From Paenibacillus sp. V4I7 (GTDB lineage Bacteria; Bacillota; Bacilli; Paenibacillales; NBRC-103111), in NCBI RefSeq assembly GCF_030817275.1, contig NZ_JAUSZD010000002.1, forward strand, positions 3,596,001 through 3,660,000: DNA of 64,000 bases, in the 5' to 3' direction. The position numbers were made by a program, and so were the translations under genes. The notes beneath the pieces are model-generated. The model worked only from the letters and a program-made list of their open reading frames with translations, made no database searches and was not told the DNA's origin. Below are positions 49,124 to 59,603 of this stretch, piece after piece. How positions within the stretch are numbered: the first letter of the stretch is position 1; each line of letters opens with the position of its first letter.

Positions 49124-49339
49124 ATGTATCAACAAATACCCTATGTTCAACCATCCATTATTCAATCTGCACAACAAAATTACTTAAATCATGCGGCATT
49201 AGCAGATCATTATGAAAGGCAAAGGATGATTAATGCCAGCAATTCTATTGAGTATTATCGTTATGCGGAGTTGCAATATTTTCACAAATCAAGAGCATTT
49301 TTCTTCAAAGGTCAATTCTCAGCCATAGATGGACAGTGA
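49124..49339 (+). CDS. small plus-strand protein in the array
   Basis: 71 residues, AAAGGTAGG upstream of the ATG. Rich in Tyr, Gln, Asn and Ser (YVQPSIIQSAQQNYLNHAALADHYERQRM). No signal or membrane segment. It is one of two small genes oriented against the rest of the cassettes. Unknown family. Confidence 0.6.
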   Translation: MYQQIPYVQPSIIQSAQQNYLNHAALADHYERQRMINASNSIEYYRYAELQYFHKSRAFFFKGQFSAIDGQ

Positions 49340-49444
49340 AAAATAAAGTTTTAGACTGACTATGTTGGATTGACGCGCTTTTTATACGCGATAATCGTTT
49401 ACTTTTGATAAATAAGTTTTAGATTATTCGATCCTAATAAACAA

Positions 49445-49523
49445 AAACCAGTCAAAAACACGAAAATAATGTGTTAGACTGGTTCTTGGTTATTTCACTA
49501 TCGTTTCTCCGTTAGCTGAATGA
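49445..49523 (+). repeat. attC-like site 11
   Basis: Hairpin AACCAGTC/GACTGGTT, then CTATCGTTTCTCCGTTAGC and TGAATGA (49498-49523). It overlaps the last ten codons of the DUF5662 gene. Confidence 0.75.
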
Positions 49524-49975
49524 GCTTTTGTTCGTTGATGGGATGTCAGAAGCTCAAGCTCTCTTTTCGTTTCCGGATGAACTACTATGCTATCCGTAAG
49601 GTTTAGAGTAGATTCTTTTACCTTTCTCCCCCATTTTCTTGAGAAGGAGCGCCAATCACATACCATTTCGATGACATACTTCTTTGGCATGGGTAATGCC
49701 TCTTTTGTATTGGGGTTAATAACCCAATACTCCCAATGGTGCTTATTTTTATGCTGATGACGGAGCCAAGCGTATTTCCAATTCAATTCGTCTTCTAGGT
49801 TTAAGGGTTTGCCAGAATAAAACCTTTTAGCGTAGGGAAAGAATTCAGCCGGTGAAAATTTCGACCAATCATGAATAATCCCCTGAATATAGAGGCCTTC
49901 CTTCCAACACTCAATCAGAACATTCAGTTTATGATTAAGGATATACAAGAAATAATTCCAGTAAGCTTTTATCAT
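49490..49975 (-). CDS. DUF5662 family protein under T-box control (cassette gene)
   Basis: 161 residues from ATG 49975 (AGGAG 10 nt upstream; the ATG at 50008 has none). HDWSKFSPAEFFPYAKRFY and WLRHQHKNKHHWEYW are signatures of DUF5662, a His/Asp-rich family that may be a metal-dependent hydrolase. The reading frame runs through site 11: residues SANGETIVK are coded by the site itself. A T-box leader with its own promoter lies directly upstream, unusual for a gene that is not a synthetase, transporter or biosynthetic enzyme. Confidence 0.82.
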   Translation of the reverse strand: MIKAYWNYFLYILNHKLNVLIECWKEGLYIQGIIHDWSKFSPAEFFPYAKRFYSGKPLNLEDELNWKYAWLRHQHKNKHHWEYWVINPNTKEALPMPKKYVIEMVCDWRSFSRKWGRKVKESTLNLTDSIVVHPETKRELELLTSHQRTKAHSANGETIVK

Positions 49976-50066
49976 CGGATTATATCTCCTCTCCAGAATA
50001 CACCCCATTCCGCTTGAAAAGAACCCATGATTCTCAATTCCATTGGAATATTACTGTTCCGAGAAA

Positions 50067-50340
50067 ACAAAAAAGAATCCCACCTCCAAGACAATGTCTT
50101 GGGGACGAGATTCGTCGTGGTGCCACCCCAGTTCACTAATCTGTCATCAGATTAGCCTTATCGAGTACTGCATGACAATCCATGCTTTATACTCTAGCTC
50201 TGTAACAGGAGCCCCTGTCACAACACCCCTGATTCGGCTCAGGTTCCGATGTGATGCTCAGAGACTTGGTTTAATAAGGTCTCCCTTACTCCTTTTCAGC
50301 TACCGGAGCTCTCTGTAAAAGTACACCTTACTTACTCTTC
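50067..50340 (-). promoter_or_regulatory. T-box riboswitch
   Basis: The minus strand has a stem I with an AGAGA bulge, a stem III hairpin (CTAATCTG/CAGATTAG), the T-box GGGGTGGCACCACG, and a terminator GAATC...GATTC with inner CCAAGACA/TGTCTTGG followed by TTTTTTG. The UGGC of the T-box predicts a tRNA with discriminator base G. A GAC (Asp) specifier before CCTTATT is possible but not certain. Confidence 0.88.
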
Positions 50341-50359
50341 TCATCATTGCATTTGTTTA

Positions 50360-50389
50360 ATTTTAACAGTAAAGTCTTGGACTTGTAAA
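50360..50389 (-). promoter_or_regulatory. promoter of the T-box transcript
   Basis: Minus strand TTTACA, 18 nt, TAAAAT, ending about 20 nt before the T-box leader. It lies inside the cassette, downstream of site 12. Confidence 0.55.
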
Positions 50390-50410
50390 CACTGTATCGT
50401 TGGAACAAAA

Positions 50411-50430
50411 CTGTCCCGTTACTTTAACGG
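50411..50430 (+). repeat. attC-like site 12 (one end)
   Basis: CTGTCCCGTTACTTTAACGG. No second motif or clear hairpin towards the gene at 50524. Confidence 0.65.
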
Positions 50431-50523
50431 ACAACGAATTCTTGTATTCTTTGCTTTTGTTGATTTTCTTTTAAAAAGGCTATGTTTAACATTAATGTTG
50501 ATTTTGGGTCAGAAAAAGGAGAG

Positions 50524-50880
50524 CTACGCCCCCGAGGTTATTTTCTTTATTAATTTTGACTCAACTACAAGAACCAAAGGGTAAGCAATAATTAAAACCA
50601 GGGCTAAATAAAAGGATTGCTCGAATAAATTCCGAAACTCTTCTTTAGACATATCGTGTTCATCAATAATCCAGTATGCTATTTGATTTGAAGCTCCAAT
50701 TCCATCATTTGCTTCGGGAATTAGACTCTGAGTATAGTTTTGAGCAAGACAGACAACAGCTACCATGGAAAGAAAAATAGCCAGAGCGACACCTTTAGAG
50801 TATGGGTTAGAAACACCGACTCTTCTGAATGTAAAAATTGAAACAATGACAAATAGTAAGCAGAGAAACAGAAATAACAT
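50524..50880 (-). CDS. membrane protein (cassette gene)
   Basis: 118 residues with three hydrophobic segments (about 1-18, 29-47 and 88-107), GGAGGTG 5 nt before the ATG. The loop GASNQIAYWIIDEHDMSKEEFRNLFEQ is acidic. No family recognised. Confidence 0.7.
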   Translation of the reverse strand: MLFLFLCLLFVIVSIFTFRRVGVSNPYSKGVALAIFLSMVAVVCLAQNYTQSLIPEANDGIGASNQIAYWIIDEHDMSKEEFRNLFEQSFYLALVLIIAYPLVLVVESKLIKKITSGA

Positions 50881-51014
50881 CTTTACACCTCCATTTTTGC
50901 TATCCGTAAAGACTTATTTGTATAGTGGGCAAATTGCGAGTACCAGTTGAAGTGGATTTACCTCAATAAAAAGGATAAATCAATGCATTCCCTCTTTCAT
51001 TTATTCTTTGTATC

Positions 51015-51074
51015 CTTCACCGGCAGCCTGCTTGATCTTTGTTATGGAACTATCGTTTCCCGTTAGTGCAATGA
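51015..51074 (+). repeat. attC-like site 13
   Basis: CGGCAGCC-containing segment, then TATGGAACTATCGTTTCCC, GTTAGTGCAATGA (51043-51074). It follows the gene at 51108. Confidence 0.7.
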
Positions 51075-51107
51075 TATGACTGATTTCTCAGTTAGTTTAT
51101 AAATATA

Positions 51108-51332
51108 TTAATCTTTTCTATTATTGTACATACCCAATTGCCCAAGCAGACCTATTATGAAAACAAAGAGACCGATTAATATAGGGACATAACTGGTTGG
51201 TTCATGGAACACTGCATAGGAAAATTCCATACCACCCCACCCCATATAATAAGCCATTAACAATCCGAAACCAATAGGTATCAAGGACACCAACATAACA
51301 ATCACTGACACTGTTTTGATATATGATCCCAT
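51108..51332 (-). CDS. two-helix small membrane protein (cassette gene)
   Basis: 74 residues with hydrophobic segments at about 7-29 and 48-67. The ribosome binding site is poor (AGAGG directly before the ATG). No family recognised. Confidence 0.55.
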   Translation of the reverse strand: MGSYIKTVSVIVMLVSLIPIGFGLLMAYYMGWGGMEFSYAVFHEPTSYVPILIGLFVFIIGLLGQLGMYNNRKD

Positions 51333-51360
51333 CCTCTTTTTTCTAGCTCTGAACTAAAGT

Positions 51361-51474
51361 TCTTCGTTAGCGGAATGACCTGTCTGTAACGGCAAGTTTT
51401 AAGACCATCCATTTACGGGATGGACCTTTTCCCTTTCCTCGTTTTGTTCAACTATCGTTTGCGATAGCTGAATA
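51361..51474 (+). repeat. attC-like site 14 (both ends)
   Basis: TCTTCGTTAGCGGAATGACC, hairpin CCATCC/GGATGG, then CAACTATCGTTTGCGATAGC and TGAATATC. The stop of the gene at 51475 touches its right end. Confidence 0.7.
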
Positions 51475-51723
51475 TCATTTTTTGGGATAAGTGATTCCTT
51501 TTGGTGTTTTCATGCCTCTTATGACAATCTTGAAAAAATCGGTTTTTGTATTTTCGTATTTATTCTCTATATCCTGAATCATTTCTTTAACTGTTTGCTC
51601 CAATTCACCCAATGTAGATTCGGATGGAAACTCTTTTATCTTGATAATATTTACAAATAAGCCCTCTTTCTCACTCGTACCAGTAATTTCAAACTCAACT
51701 GTAACTTTACCCATTTTTTTCAA
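51475..51723 (-). CDS. small hypothetical protein (cassette gene)
   Basis: 82 residues, AAGGAG 8 nt before the ATG. Pattern beta (VTVEFEITGTSEKEGLFVNIIKIKEF), helix (LGELEQTVKEMIQDIENKYENT), beta (FFKIVIRGM). Cytoplasmic. No family recognised. Intron A2 lies immediately upstream of its ribosome binding site. Confidence 0.65.
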   Translation of the reverse strand: MKKMGKVTVEFEITGTSEKEGLFVNIIKIKEFPSESTLGELEQTVKEMIQDIENKYENTKTDFFKIVIRGMKTPKGITYPKK

Positions 51724-51763
51724 CTCCTTATTGTTAATTATCGCCCTCTAATTACTTAACAAT

Positions 51764-53696
<1,933 letters not shown>

Positions 53697-53742
53697 TGCC
53701 CGTTAGCTTAGCTCTCTCCTCAGAGCTCTTGCCGTATTCCGA
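53697..53742 (+). repeat. attC-like site 15 (interrupted by intron A2)
   Basis: TGCCCGTTAGCTTAGC abuts the intron start. A short AGAGCTC hairpin follows. The right motif is not present before the stop of the gene at 53743. Confidence 0.65.
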
Positions 53743-55362
53743 TTATTTATCGGTCAACGATATCGTCCGTATGCCTAAGTCGCCGGAAGTAGCAACGAGA
53801 ATGCCGTCGTCGGACGCATGTATGCGTGCAATTGGGTTCGCCACCTCCAGCAATAGGCGGCCAGAGCCGTCCAGCAGTTCCATTCCATAAGGTGCATAGT
53901 CGCCCATGATGCAGACCAGTCGGTCATTCTCCATCTGTACTGCCTTCACCGAATCACGTAGCACGATCCAGTCTTCGCCGTCCGGATTCTTCTGATACAG
54001 ATTCGCATGGACGACCGTCCCGTCGAATGAGGGGGCAGGCGAGGTATAGAACACATTCCCGCCGGCCATTCCGAACCAACCCACCGAGCGCTCGGTGAGC
54101 TTCAACTCCCCTGTTCCGTCCATCTCGGAGCGGTATAGCGCGTTATCTGCATCCTTTACGTAATACAGCTTGTTGTCGATAACACGAAACCGGCTGACTG
54201 AGGCGTTTACCACTTTGACGGAGGTCCCGCTCTGAAGATTAATCTTATAGATGTTGTTCAAGTTACTGTTATCCTTGGGGTATGTCGCCCCCATAACGTA
54301 GACGCTGTCCCCCACCACGGTCATGGATCCATTATCGCCTCCGACGCCGACACTGTTCGTGTCCACCGTCACATGCCTGCCGTACATCATGTCTGGACTA
54401 CCTAGGAGCTTGATAGAAGATCGGTCCTGCCCGGAGGACATGAGGGACAGGTTGCCCGCGAACGGAGGATTCCCGTCATTAGCGATAATGGTGCCATAAC
54501 CCGTTTCAAAGAAATCTAGATAGCCCTGTTGCGCCACGGTCGCCTTGCCGTCAGCTGAGATCTTGACGTAGACATCGTAACCCATCGTAGCCCCGCCTAC
54601 ATGATAGTTCAACCAGAGGACTTCATCTCGAAACTCGAAGGAAACCCCATTCTGTATCCCTCGGCCATTGTCGATATTGTAGTCATACACGGTTTCCTTA
54701 TCCGTCGGACTCTTGATCGGGGAGCGATAGACGTGATTCGTCGACCCCTGCGTCTCCACGAAATAATAATACCCCTTGTATAAAGCCACATCGTTCTTAG
54801 AGGCGTAATCGGGGAGCCCCGTTTCTGCCAGCTGTGGATTATGGGACTGAATTGACAGGCCGTCCACCGTATCCCAGGTGTAATCCCAGCTAAACGAGTC
54901 ATGCGCGAACTTCCAGGTAAGAGGGAAGTACGTCACGTCCCGGAAGCTGAGGAGCGGATACTCCTCCTTGGCGTTGTCGATGGTCTGACCGTTCACGGTA
55001 ATGGCCGACGCAGGCACCTCCGCGCGATAGGATGCCGCATTGGGGTGATCCGACTTGTAAGAGACATAGGCCGAAGCCACCTGCCCCTGGGAAATCTGGA
55101 GCCCCTCCTGTTTGGACCAACTGGCTTCCAGCCCTAGCAGCCGAGAATCGTACCAGGTCATAGGGAAGTACGTGATGTCCTTATACACCAACAAGGGGTA
55201 CTCGCGATACGCGTTATCCACCAGGTGTCCATTTAATTTCACCTTATATCCTGGAATAGTCACCTTCACATCCGCCGAATTGGCGTGCACCCGTCCGGTC
55301 TGGGCCAACATAGGCAGAATCAGTGATCCGATCAATGCGAATACAGCCAATTTATTCTTCAT
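53743..55362 (-). CDS. large secreted protein with stalk-type and DUF5050-like repeats (cassette gene)
   Basis: 539 residues, AAGGAGGAG before the ATG. Signal peptide cleaved near VHANSA. Two copies of a stalk-like repeat (PGYKVKLNGHLVDNAYREYPLLVYKDITYFPMTW; ITVNGQTIDNAKEEYPLLSFRDVTYFPLTW) occupy residues 34-165, the pattern of copper-amine-oxidase-N-type surface domains. The rest is a propeller-like DUF5050 region (NLNNIYKINLQSG, IDNKLYYVKDADNALYRSEMDG). GC is higher than in the surrounding cassettes, suggesting a different source. Confidence 0.8.
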   Translation of the reverse strand: MKNKLAVFALIGSLILPMLAQTGRVHANSADVKVTIPGYKVKLNGHLVDNAYREYPLLVYKDITYFPMTWYDSRLLGLEASWSKQEGLQISQGQVASAYVSYKSDHPNAASYRAEVPASAITVNGQTIDNAKEEYPLLSFRDVTYFPLTWKFAHDSFSWDYTWDTVDGLSIQSHNPQLAETGLPDYASKNDVALYKGYYYFVETQGSTNHVYRSPIKSPTDKETVYDYNIDNGRGIQNGVSFEFRDEVLWLNYHVGGATMGYDVYVKISADGKATVAQQGYLDFFETGYGTIIANDGNPPFAGNLSLMSSGQDRSSIKLLGSPDMMYGRHVTVDTNSVGVGGDNGSMTVVGDSVYVMGATYPKDNSNLNNIYKINLQSGTSVKVVNASVSRFRVIDNKLYYVKDADNALYRSEMDGTGELKLTERSVGWFGMAGGNVFYTSPAPSFDGTVVHANLYQKNPDGEDWIVLRDSVKAVQMENDRLVCIMGDYAPYGMELLDGSGRLLLEVANPIARIHASDDGILVATSGDLGIRTISLTDK

Positions 55363-55732
55363 TTCAACTCCTCCTTCGCTACATCAATCATTACTAATAT
55401 TGGACGAATATGGAAGTTAAAAGTTGCAGTAATCCAATTAAAATACCAGCCACCAACTCAATGTATTACTGCAAGAGATTGGAGAGGAACTGAAATGGAG
55501 GAATTAATCAGTGAGCTTGCTTAGCTTTTTGGAAGCTATATTCTAATGAATCTCGTTGAACTTTTATGCCCATTTGATGAGAAAACGGCAGCCGATTAAA
55601 TGGCTACCGTCTCTTGGTGCTTATTACAAACGTTATCCGTTAGCACAATTGATTAACTTCAATTCGCTTCTATATCCTTATAAACTAGGCATACAATAAA
55701 AGTATAACTCCATTGGATAAGGGATGGATTGA
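55363..55732. other. interval with site 16, no minus-strand gene
   Basis: Upstream region of the secreted protein gene, then site 16. Only the small plus-strand gene at 55733 follows. Confidence 0.6.
55580..55652 (+). repeat. attC-like site 16
   Basis: Hairpin GAGAAAACGGCAGCC/GGCTACCGTCTC, then CGTTATCCGTTAGCACAATTG (55630-55650). Confidence 0.7.
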
Positions 55733-55834
55733 ATGCTTATTAATGCAGCAGGAGTTGATGGAAAGGTTGCAGTGCTTGTTATTATCGGTCTTGCACTTGC
55801 GATTATAATCGAGAGAATGATTAAAAAAAAGTAA
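55733..55834 (+). CDS. 33-residue membrane peptide on the plus strand
   Basis: ATG 55733 with AAGGGATGG upstream. One transmembrane helix (VAVLVIIGLALAIIIERMI) and a KKK tail. The architecture resembles type I toxin or small regulatory membrane peptides, but an antitoxin RNA was not identified. Too short to assign. It sits alone between sites 16 and 17. Confidence 0.5.
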   Translation: MLINAAGVDGKVAVLVIIGLALAIIIERMIKKK

Positions 55835-55854
55835 ATTGGGGACTAGATGGACTA

Positions 55855-55926
55855 CCTCTAGCGGAACGAAGTTCTGCTCGTGGCAGCCCTTTCGATATGG
55901 AACTATCGTTCTCCGTTAACGCAATG
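55855..55926 (+). repeat. attC-like site 17
   Basis: Degenerate left end CTCTAGCGGAACGAAG, GGCAGCCC segment, then TATGGAACTATCGTTCTCCG and TTAACGCAATGG. About 80 bp past the GNAT gene. Confidence 0.7.
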
Positions 55927-56005
55927 GCGGCGCTGAATTATTTCGGAAAACATCGTTCCCTCGTAGTTGAGCATAGGTAACCGAACGATCTGCTTGGCTT
56001 CATGT

Positions 56006-56926
56006 TTATAGTGTGATAACGAGATTGGTTCGTTTAGATTCATGGATAAAACCTAATTTTTTATATAACGACTTAGCAGCTTCATTTTTGCTATCTACAG
56101 CTAGACGAACTTCCAAAACTCCGAAATCTCTTAATCTCCGTAAGCCTTCGGATAATAAGATTTTCCCGATCCCTTGATTTTGCCACTTACGACTCACTGC
56201 AATTGTTGGAATTCGAGCAAAAGAGCCATTAATAGTTGTAGAAAGTATACCTAAAGGATTTTGGTTATCGTCTGTACAAATTAGATAAAGGCTATTCGAA
56301 AAGTTCGTCCCCATAAACTCATGTAAAACACTCTCAATATTTCTGTTATCATTAAATGCTTCATTGTAAATATGAGTCCATACATTCGCCTCTGCTAGCG
56401 TCGGAGAATGGAATCCGTAAGATCTTGGCGCTTGGCTAAACAATGAGTCCTTCAAATTTTTCAAACAAAGTATTTCCAAAATACTTTGTTCTTTCAATCC
56501 AAAATTTTCGCCGAGTCTTTCCTCTCCCGGAATACTGCTCAGGGCACGGTGCTTGAATTGGATTTGTTTTGATTCTTCAACCCTCATCATTTTAAGTCTA
56601 TTTATTATAAATCCGAAAACCTTAGTGCCTATTCCCTGTCTTCTCCAAACGAAATCTACTGTACCAAAACAGTCGACTAATATGTACATATCCTTTTCTA
56701 AGAAGCTTAATGAAAAAAAGCCAATGATAGTCTGATTAGTCTCAATAACAAAAGTATTTTCTCTGGTTCTTCTCCCTGGCTCATCCAAGGATAGCTCAAA
56801 CTCTCCAACGGAAGTACCATTCAATAAGTGAAAAGGATCGCGGTTAATTAAGGTTACAATTTTCTCTGTATCAGTCCGCTTATGCAATCGAAAGATAACT
56901 TCAGAATACTGCACTAAGTATCTCAT
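56006..56926 (-). CDS. tandem GNAT acetyltransferase (cassette gene)
   Basis: 306 residues with two GNAT domains. The first (about 1-150) has RRQGIGTKVFGFIINRLKMM. The second (about 165-306) has KWQNQGIGKILLSEGLRRLRDFGVLEVRLAVDSKNEAAKSLYKKLGFIHE, the full acetyl-CoA signature. The second domain looks more canonical and is probably the active one. Start is uncertain: the ATG at 56926 has AAAGG too close, and GTG 56914 is better spaced. Substrate unknown; resistance-type functions are common for such cassettes. Confidence 0.85.
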   Translation of the reverse strand: MRYLVQYSEVIFRLHKRTDTEKIVTLINRDPFHLLNGTSVGEFELSLDEPGRRTRENTFVIETNQTIIGFFSLSFLEKDMYILVDCFGTVDFVWRRQGIGTKVFGFIINRLKMMRVEESKQIQFKHRALSSIPGEERLGENFGLKEQSILEILCLKNLKDSLFSQAPRSYGFHSPTLAEANVWTHIYNEAFNDNRNIESVLHEFMGTNFSNSLYLICTDDNQNPLGILSTTINGSFARIPTIAVSRKWQNQGIGKILLSEGLRRLRDFGVLEVRLAVDSKNEAAKSLYKKLGFIHESKRTNLVITL

Positions 56927-57007
56927 CCTTTACAATATGTATGTCCGCTATAAGATAGGTTCGATGTATAGTATATTACCACATTTTTACTATTATGTTG
57001 TGCTAAA

Positions 57008-57100
57008 CTTCCCGTTACTTTAATGAAAACAGGAGCAGCTGCCGCGGCAATCTGCTCCCTGTTTATTGTGCTATCTAAAGTTCTTCGTTAGTTTAATCGA
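57008..57100 (+). repeat. attC-like site 18 (complete)
   Basis: TTCCCGTTACTTTAATGAA, hairpin AACAGGAGCAG/CTGCTCCCTGTT, then TTCTTCGTTAGTTTAATCG. The final stop of the pseudogene at 57088 lies inside it. Confidence 0.8.
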
Positions 57101-57644
57101 ACGTATTTTATTCTCCTCTCGTCAAATGTCTTTTCGTCTGCTGTTCCATATCCATACCCCTCTCTGATAATTTGGTTAACGGGAACAAGTGGGGTTAGGA
57201 CAATTTTTCTTTTACCACCCTCTAATACGGTAACGATAAAGAAGTAATTTACTCCGTTTATGTGATATTTATCCTACCTAAATACCTCATAGTTAACAGC
57301 CACATAAAAAATCTGAGGGTCGATAAATGTCTCTATATAACGAGTAGGTATATATTTTTTTCCGTATTCGTATGGTATTTGCTTAGAAGCAACAATACGG
57401 GCTTTATTGATATTGAATAATCCAACGTTCTGATCTTTATTTTGCTTGTTGTTTAAAAAGTTAATAAGTATGTCACGTTGACCCTTAACCCACAAATCAG
57501 GTATGTCTGACCATTTTTTTCGTTTATTGAGTTGATGTAAATTGTAACTATGTTTTCATCTAATCCATCTCTTGCGAATGCTAAATTTGCTGTTAACATG
57601 TTCAGCAATAGTAAAAGTAAAAACGAAATTTTTAGTTTTTGCAC
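57088..57644 (-). pseudogene. secreted cassette protein with frameshift and nonsense codon
   Basis: From GTG 57644 a signal peptide (ISFLLLLLLNMLTANLAFA) and INSINEK are followed by an A7 run where the frame must slip to continue KWSDIPDLWVKGQRDILINF. That frame runs to EVFR, meets a TAG (57274-57276), and then continues without further stops (GVNYFFIVTVLEGGKRKIVLTPLVPVN) to a TAA at 57088 within site 18. About 180 residues when restored. Either a decayed gene or two sequence errors. Confidence 0.7.
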
Positions 57645-57722
57645 TTAGGCAACCCCCCAAATTTTCTCAGGATTAGTATGCCCATGAATTCTAACAATTT
57701 GTACTCAGGTAATTTCACTAAC

Positions 57723-57734
57723 CTGCCCGTTAAC
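57723..57734 (+). repeat. attC-like site 19, left part (split by IS110-2)
   Basis: CTGCCCGTTAAC, directly followed by IS110-2. The rest of the site continues at 59516. Confidence 0.75.
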
Positions 57735-57840
57735 ATTCCTGTAGGTATTAGTAGATTGAACTTGCAGAAAAAAGGACGCCTCGCTAGGATGAGTATGTAC
57801 TGGGTTGCAGCCCTCAGAACTCACCTTAGGAGGCGTTATT

Positions 57841-59118
57841 ATGAAGTCTAATCCAATTAATTCTCAAAATCAACGTGTAGAACGAATCTCCACTACCACT
57901 CTGGTCATAGGCATTGACATTGCCAAGGAGAAGCATGCTGCACAAGCCATTAATTTTCGAGGTATTGTCCTCACAAAGCGCCCTATTCTATTTTCAAATG
58001 ACCTTGCTGGCTTTGAGCATTTAGAACACAGTATTCGGAAATTACAGAAGATGCACGGCATGAATGACTTCGTTGTGGGAATGGAGAGCACCGGTCACTA
58101 CTGGTTCAATATTGCCAACTGGTTGGTGGATCAAGGAATTGATGTGGCTCTTGTCAATCCAATGACAACCAAACGCAATAAGGAAAACAGAGATAACTCA
58201 CCTTCCAAGAACGACCCAAAGGATGCTCTGGTCATCGCCGATGCGGTAAGTCGCGGGTTCTACACAGCCTTCGCTCCAAAGGATGAAGCATTCCGCCGTA
58301 TACGGGTTATGGTTACAAACAGAGAGCACTGGGTTGTTAAATCAGGACGGATTAAGAATAGAATCCACCGCTGGCTCGATATCCGTTTTCCAGAATACAG
58401 ACAAGCATTTGATGATATTTTTAGCGATCGTTCCTTGGCCACTTTGCGCCGGTTCCCAGCCCCTTCTGACCTATTGCAGCTAACTCCGGAGCAAATGGTA
58501 CAGATCTGGGGTGAATATATGGCTAGACCTGGTGGGGTGCGAGGTAAGAACAAGGCGCTGGAACTTCAATCACTCGCTAGACATAGCGTGGGAGACACTA
58601 CTGCCCTTGAAGAAGACAAATGGGAGCTAAGGCACCTCATCGAAGAATATGAAAGAATCTGCCGAATCATTGATGAAGCGGACGAGATGATTGAAAAGGT
58701 ACTGCCTGAAATTCCTTGTTCAGATCTCGTTCGATCTGTCGGTGCTTCCGTTCCTGCAACGGCTGCCATATTGGCATTTGGCGGGGACTTACGTAAGCTG
58801 TCTCACGGAAATCAGTTATTGCGCAAGGCAGGATTGAACTTAGCAGAACGAAGTTCTGGCAAGTATAAGGGGCAAATCAAGCTCACCAAACGAGGCAACT
58901 CACTACTGCGCAAGCATCTCTGCTTCACTGTGTTTCACCTGCTATCTTTCAATGAGGCGTTCCAAGCCATGCATGCGCACAATACCGAAGTGAAACGAAT
59001 GACAAAAATGCAGTCCATGATGAAGCTGATTGGGAAACTGGCCCGGATGCTTGTAGCCATGGCAAGAGAAGGACATACATTCTCCATGGATAAGGCCCTG
59101 CTACCATTAGCAGCATAA
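57841..59118 (+). CDS. IS110-family DEDD transposase 2
   Basis: 425 residues from ATG 57841 (TAGGAGG upstream; an ATG 36 nt earlier lacks one). VIGIDIAKEKHAAQ, VGMESTGHYWFN, KNDPKDALVIADAV and a C-terminal domain with GASVPATAAILAFGGDLRKLSHGNQLLRKAGLN and ERSSG. Divergent from transposase 1 but the same subgroup, and inserted at the same motif. Confidence 0.93.
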   Translation: MKSNPINSQNQRVERISTTTLVIGIDIAKEKHAAQAINFRGIVLTKRPILFSNDLAGFEHLEHSIRKLQKMHGMNDFVVGMESTGHYWFNIANWLVDQGIDVALVNPMTTKRNKENRDNSPSKNDPKDALVIADAVSRGFYTAFAPKDEAFRRIRVMVTNREHWVVKSGRIKNRIHRWLDIRFPEYRQAFDDIFSDRSLATLRRFPAPSDLLQLTPEQMVQIWGEYMARPGGVRGKNKALELQSLARHSVGDTTALEEDKWELRHLIEEYERICRIIDEADEMIEKVLPEIPCSDLVRSVGASVPATAAILAFGGDLRKLSHGNQLLRKAGLNLAERSSGKYKGQIKLTKRGNSLLRKHLCFTVFHLLSFNEAFQAMHAHNTEVKRMTKMQSMMKLIGKLARMLVAMAREGHTFSMDKALLPLAA

Positions 59119-59139
59119 AAAGCAAATCGTAACCCTGAC

Positions 59140-59345
59140 ACGTAGATTGGCTCATTCGCAGGATCTCACAAAGAAAGCACCGAGTACCGAGATTTTTCAG
59201 CTTTAGGGCATAGACCCGTTCCGTTAACGTTGATCGGACTCCACACCTTGGAAAGATAGGACGAAGGAATGTGAGGGCAAAGACCCGTCGAGATTTGGGA
59301 GAGTGAATCCCCAAGGACCTTGTGGAGAGAAGCGTGCAGCATAAC
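59140..59345 (+). ncRNA. candidate bridge RNA of IS110-2
   Basis: Shares conserved blocks with the 3' non-coding part of IS110-1 (TTCGCAGGA, CAAAGAAAGCAC, GACGAAGGAATG, GTGCAGCAT). A variable loop contains CCGTTAAC (59221-59228), identical to this element's left junction and differing from IS110-1 in the same two bases as the junction does. Confidence 0.6.
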
Positions 59346-59515
59346 TTATTTATGGAAGATGTTGTAAAAATATTCAGCACCTTCTGTTCCCGCATGCGCA
59401 CTAACGGAACTGCCTGTCCCACACTACCCAAACACCTGAACTCCTGTTTAACAAGCATATTGAAATCCTGCGAATGAGCGAGCATTCGTGAGATAATCCT
59501 TATTCTCTGAGGGAG

Positions 59516-59597
59516 CGGAACAGGCTACCGCAGATTTAATCTCGGTAGCCTGTTTTGGTATTTTATTGAGCTATCGTTCGCCGTAGCGTAATAGCGT
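59516..59597 (+). repeat. attC-like site 19, right part
   Basis: Hairpin AACAGGCTACCG/CGGTAGCCTGTT (59518-59556), then TATTGAGCTATCGTTCGCCG and TAGCGTAATAGC. Ends 7 bp before the lipoprotein stop. Confidence 0.75.
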
Positions 59598-59603
59598 TAG
59601 ATA

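Larger units (their letters stand above)
57735..59515 (+). mobile_element. IS110-family insertion sequence 2
   Basis: Starts ATTCCTGTAG and ends GAGGGAG like copy 1 (ends within 2 nt). Removing it rejoins a motif of the CCCGTTA(G)CGGAAC type. 1781 bp with about 395 bp of 3' non-coding DNA. Confidence 0.85.
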
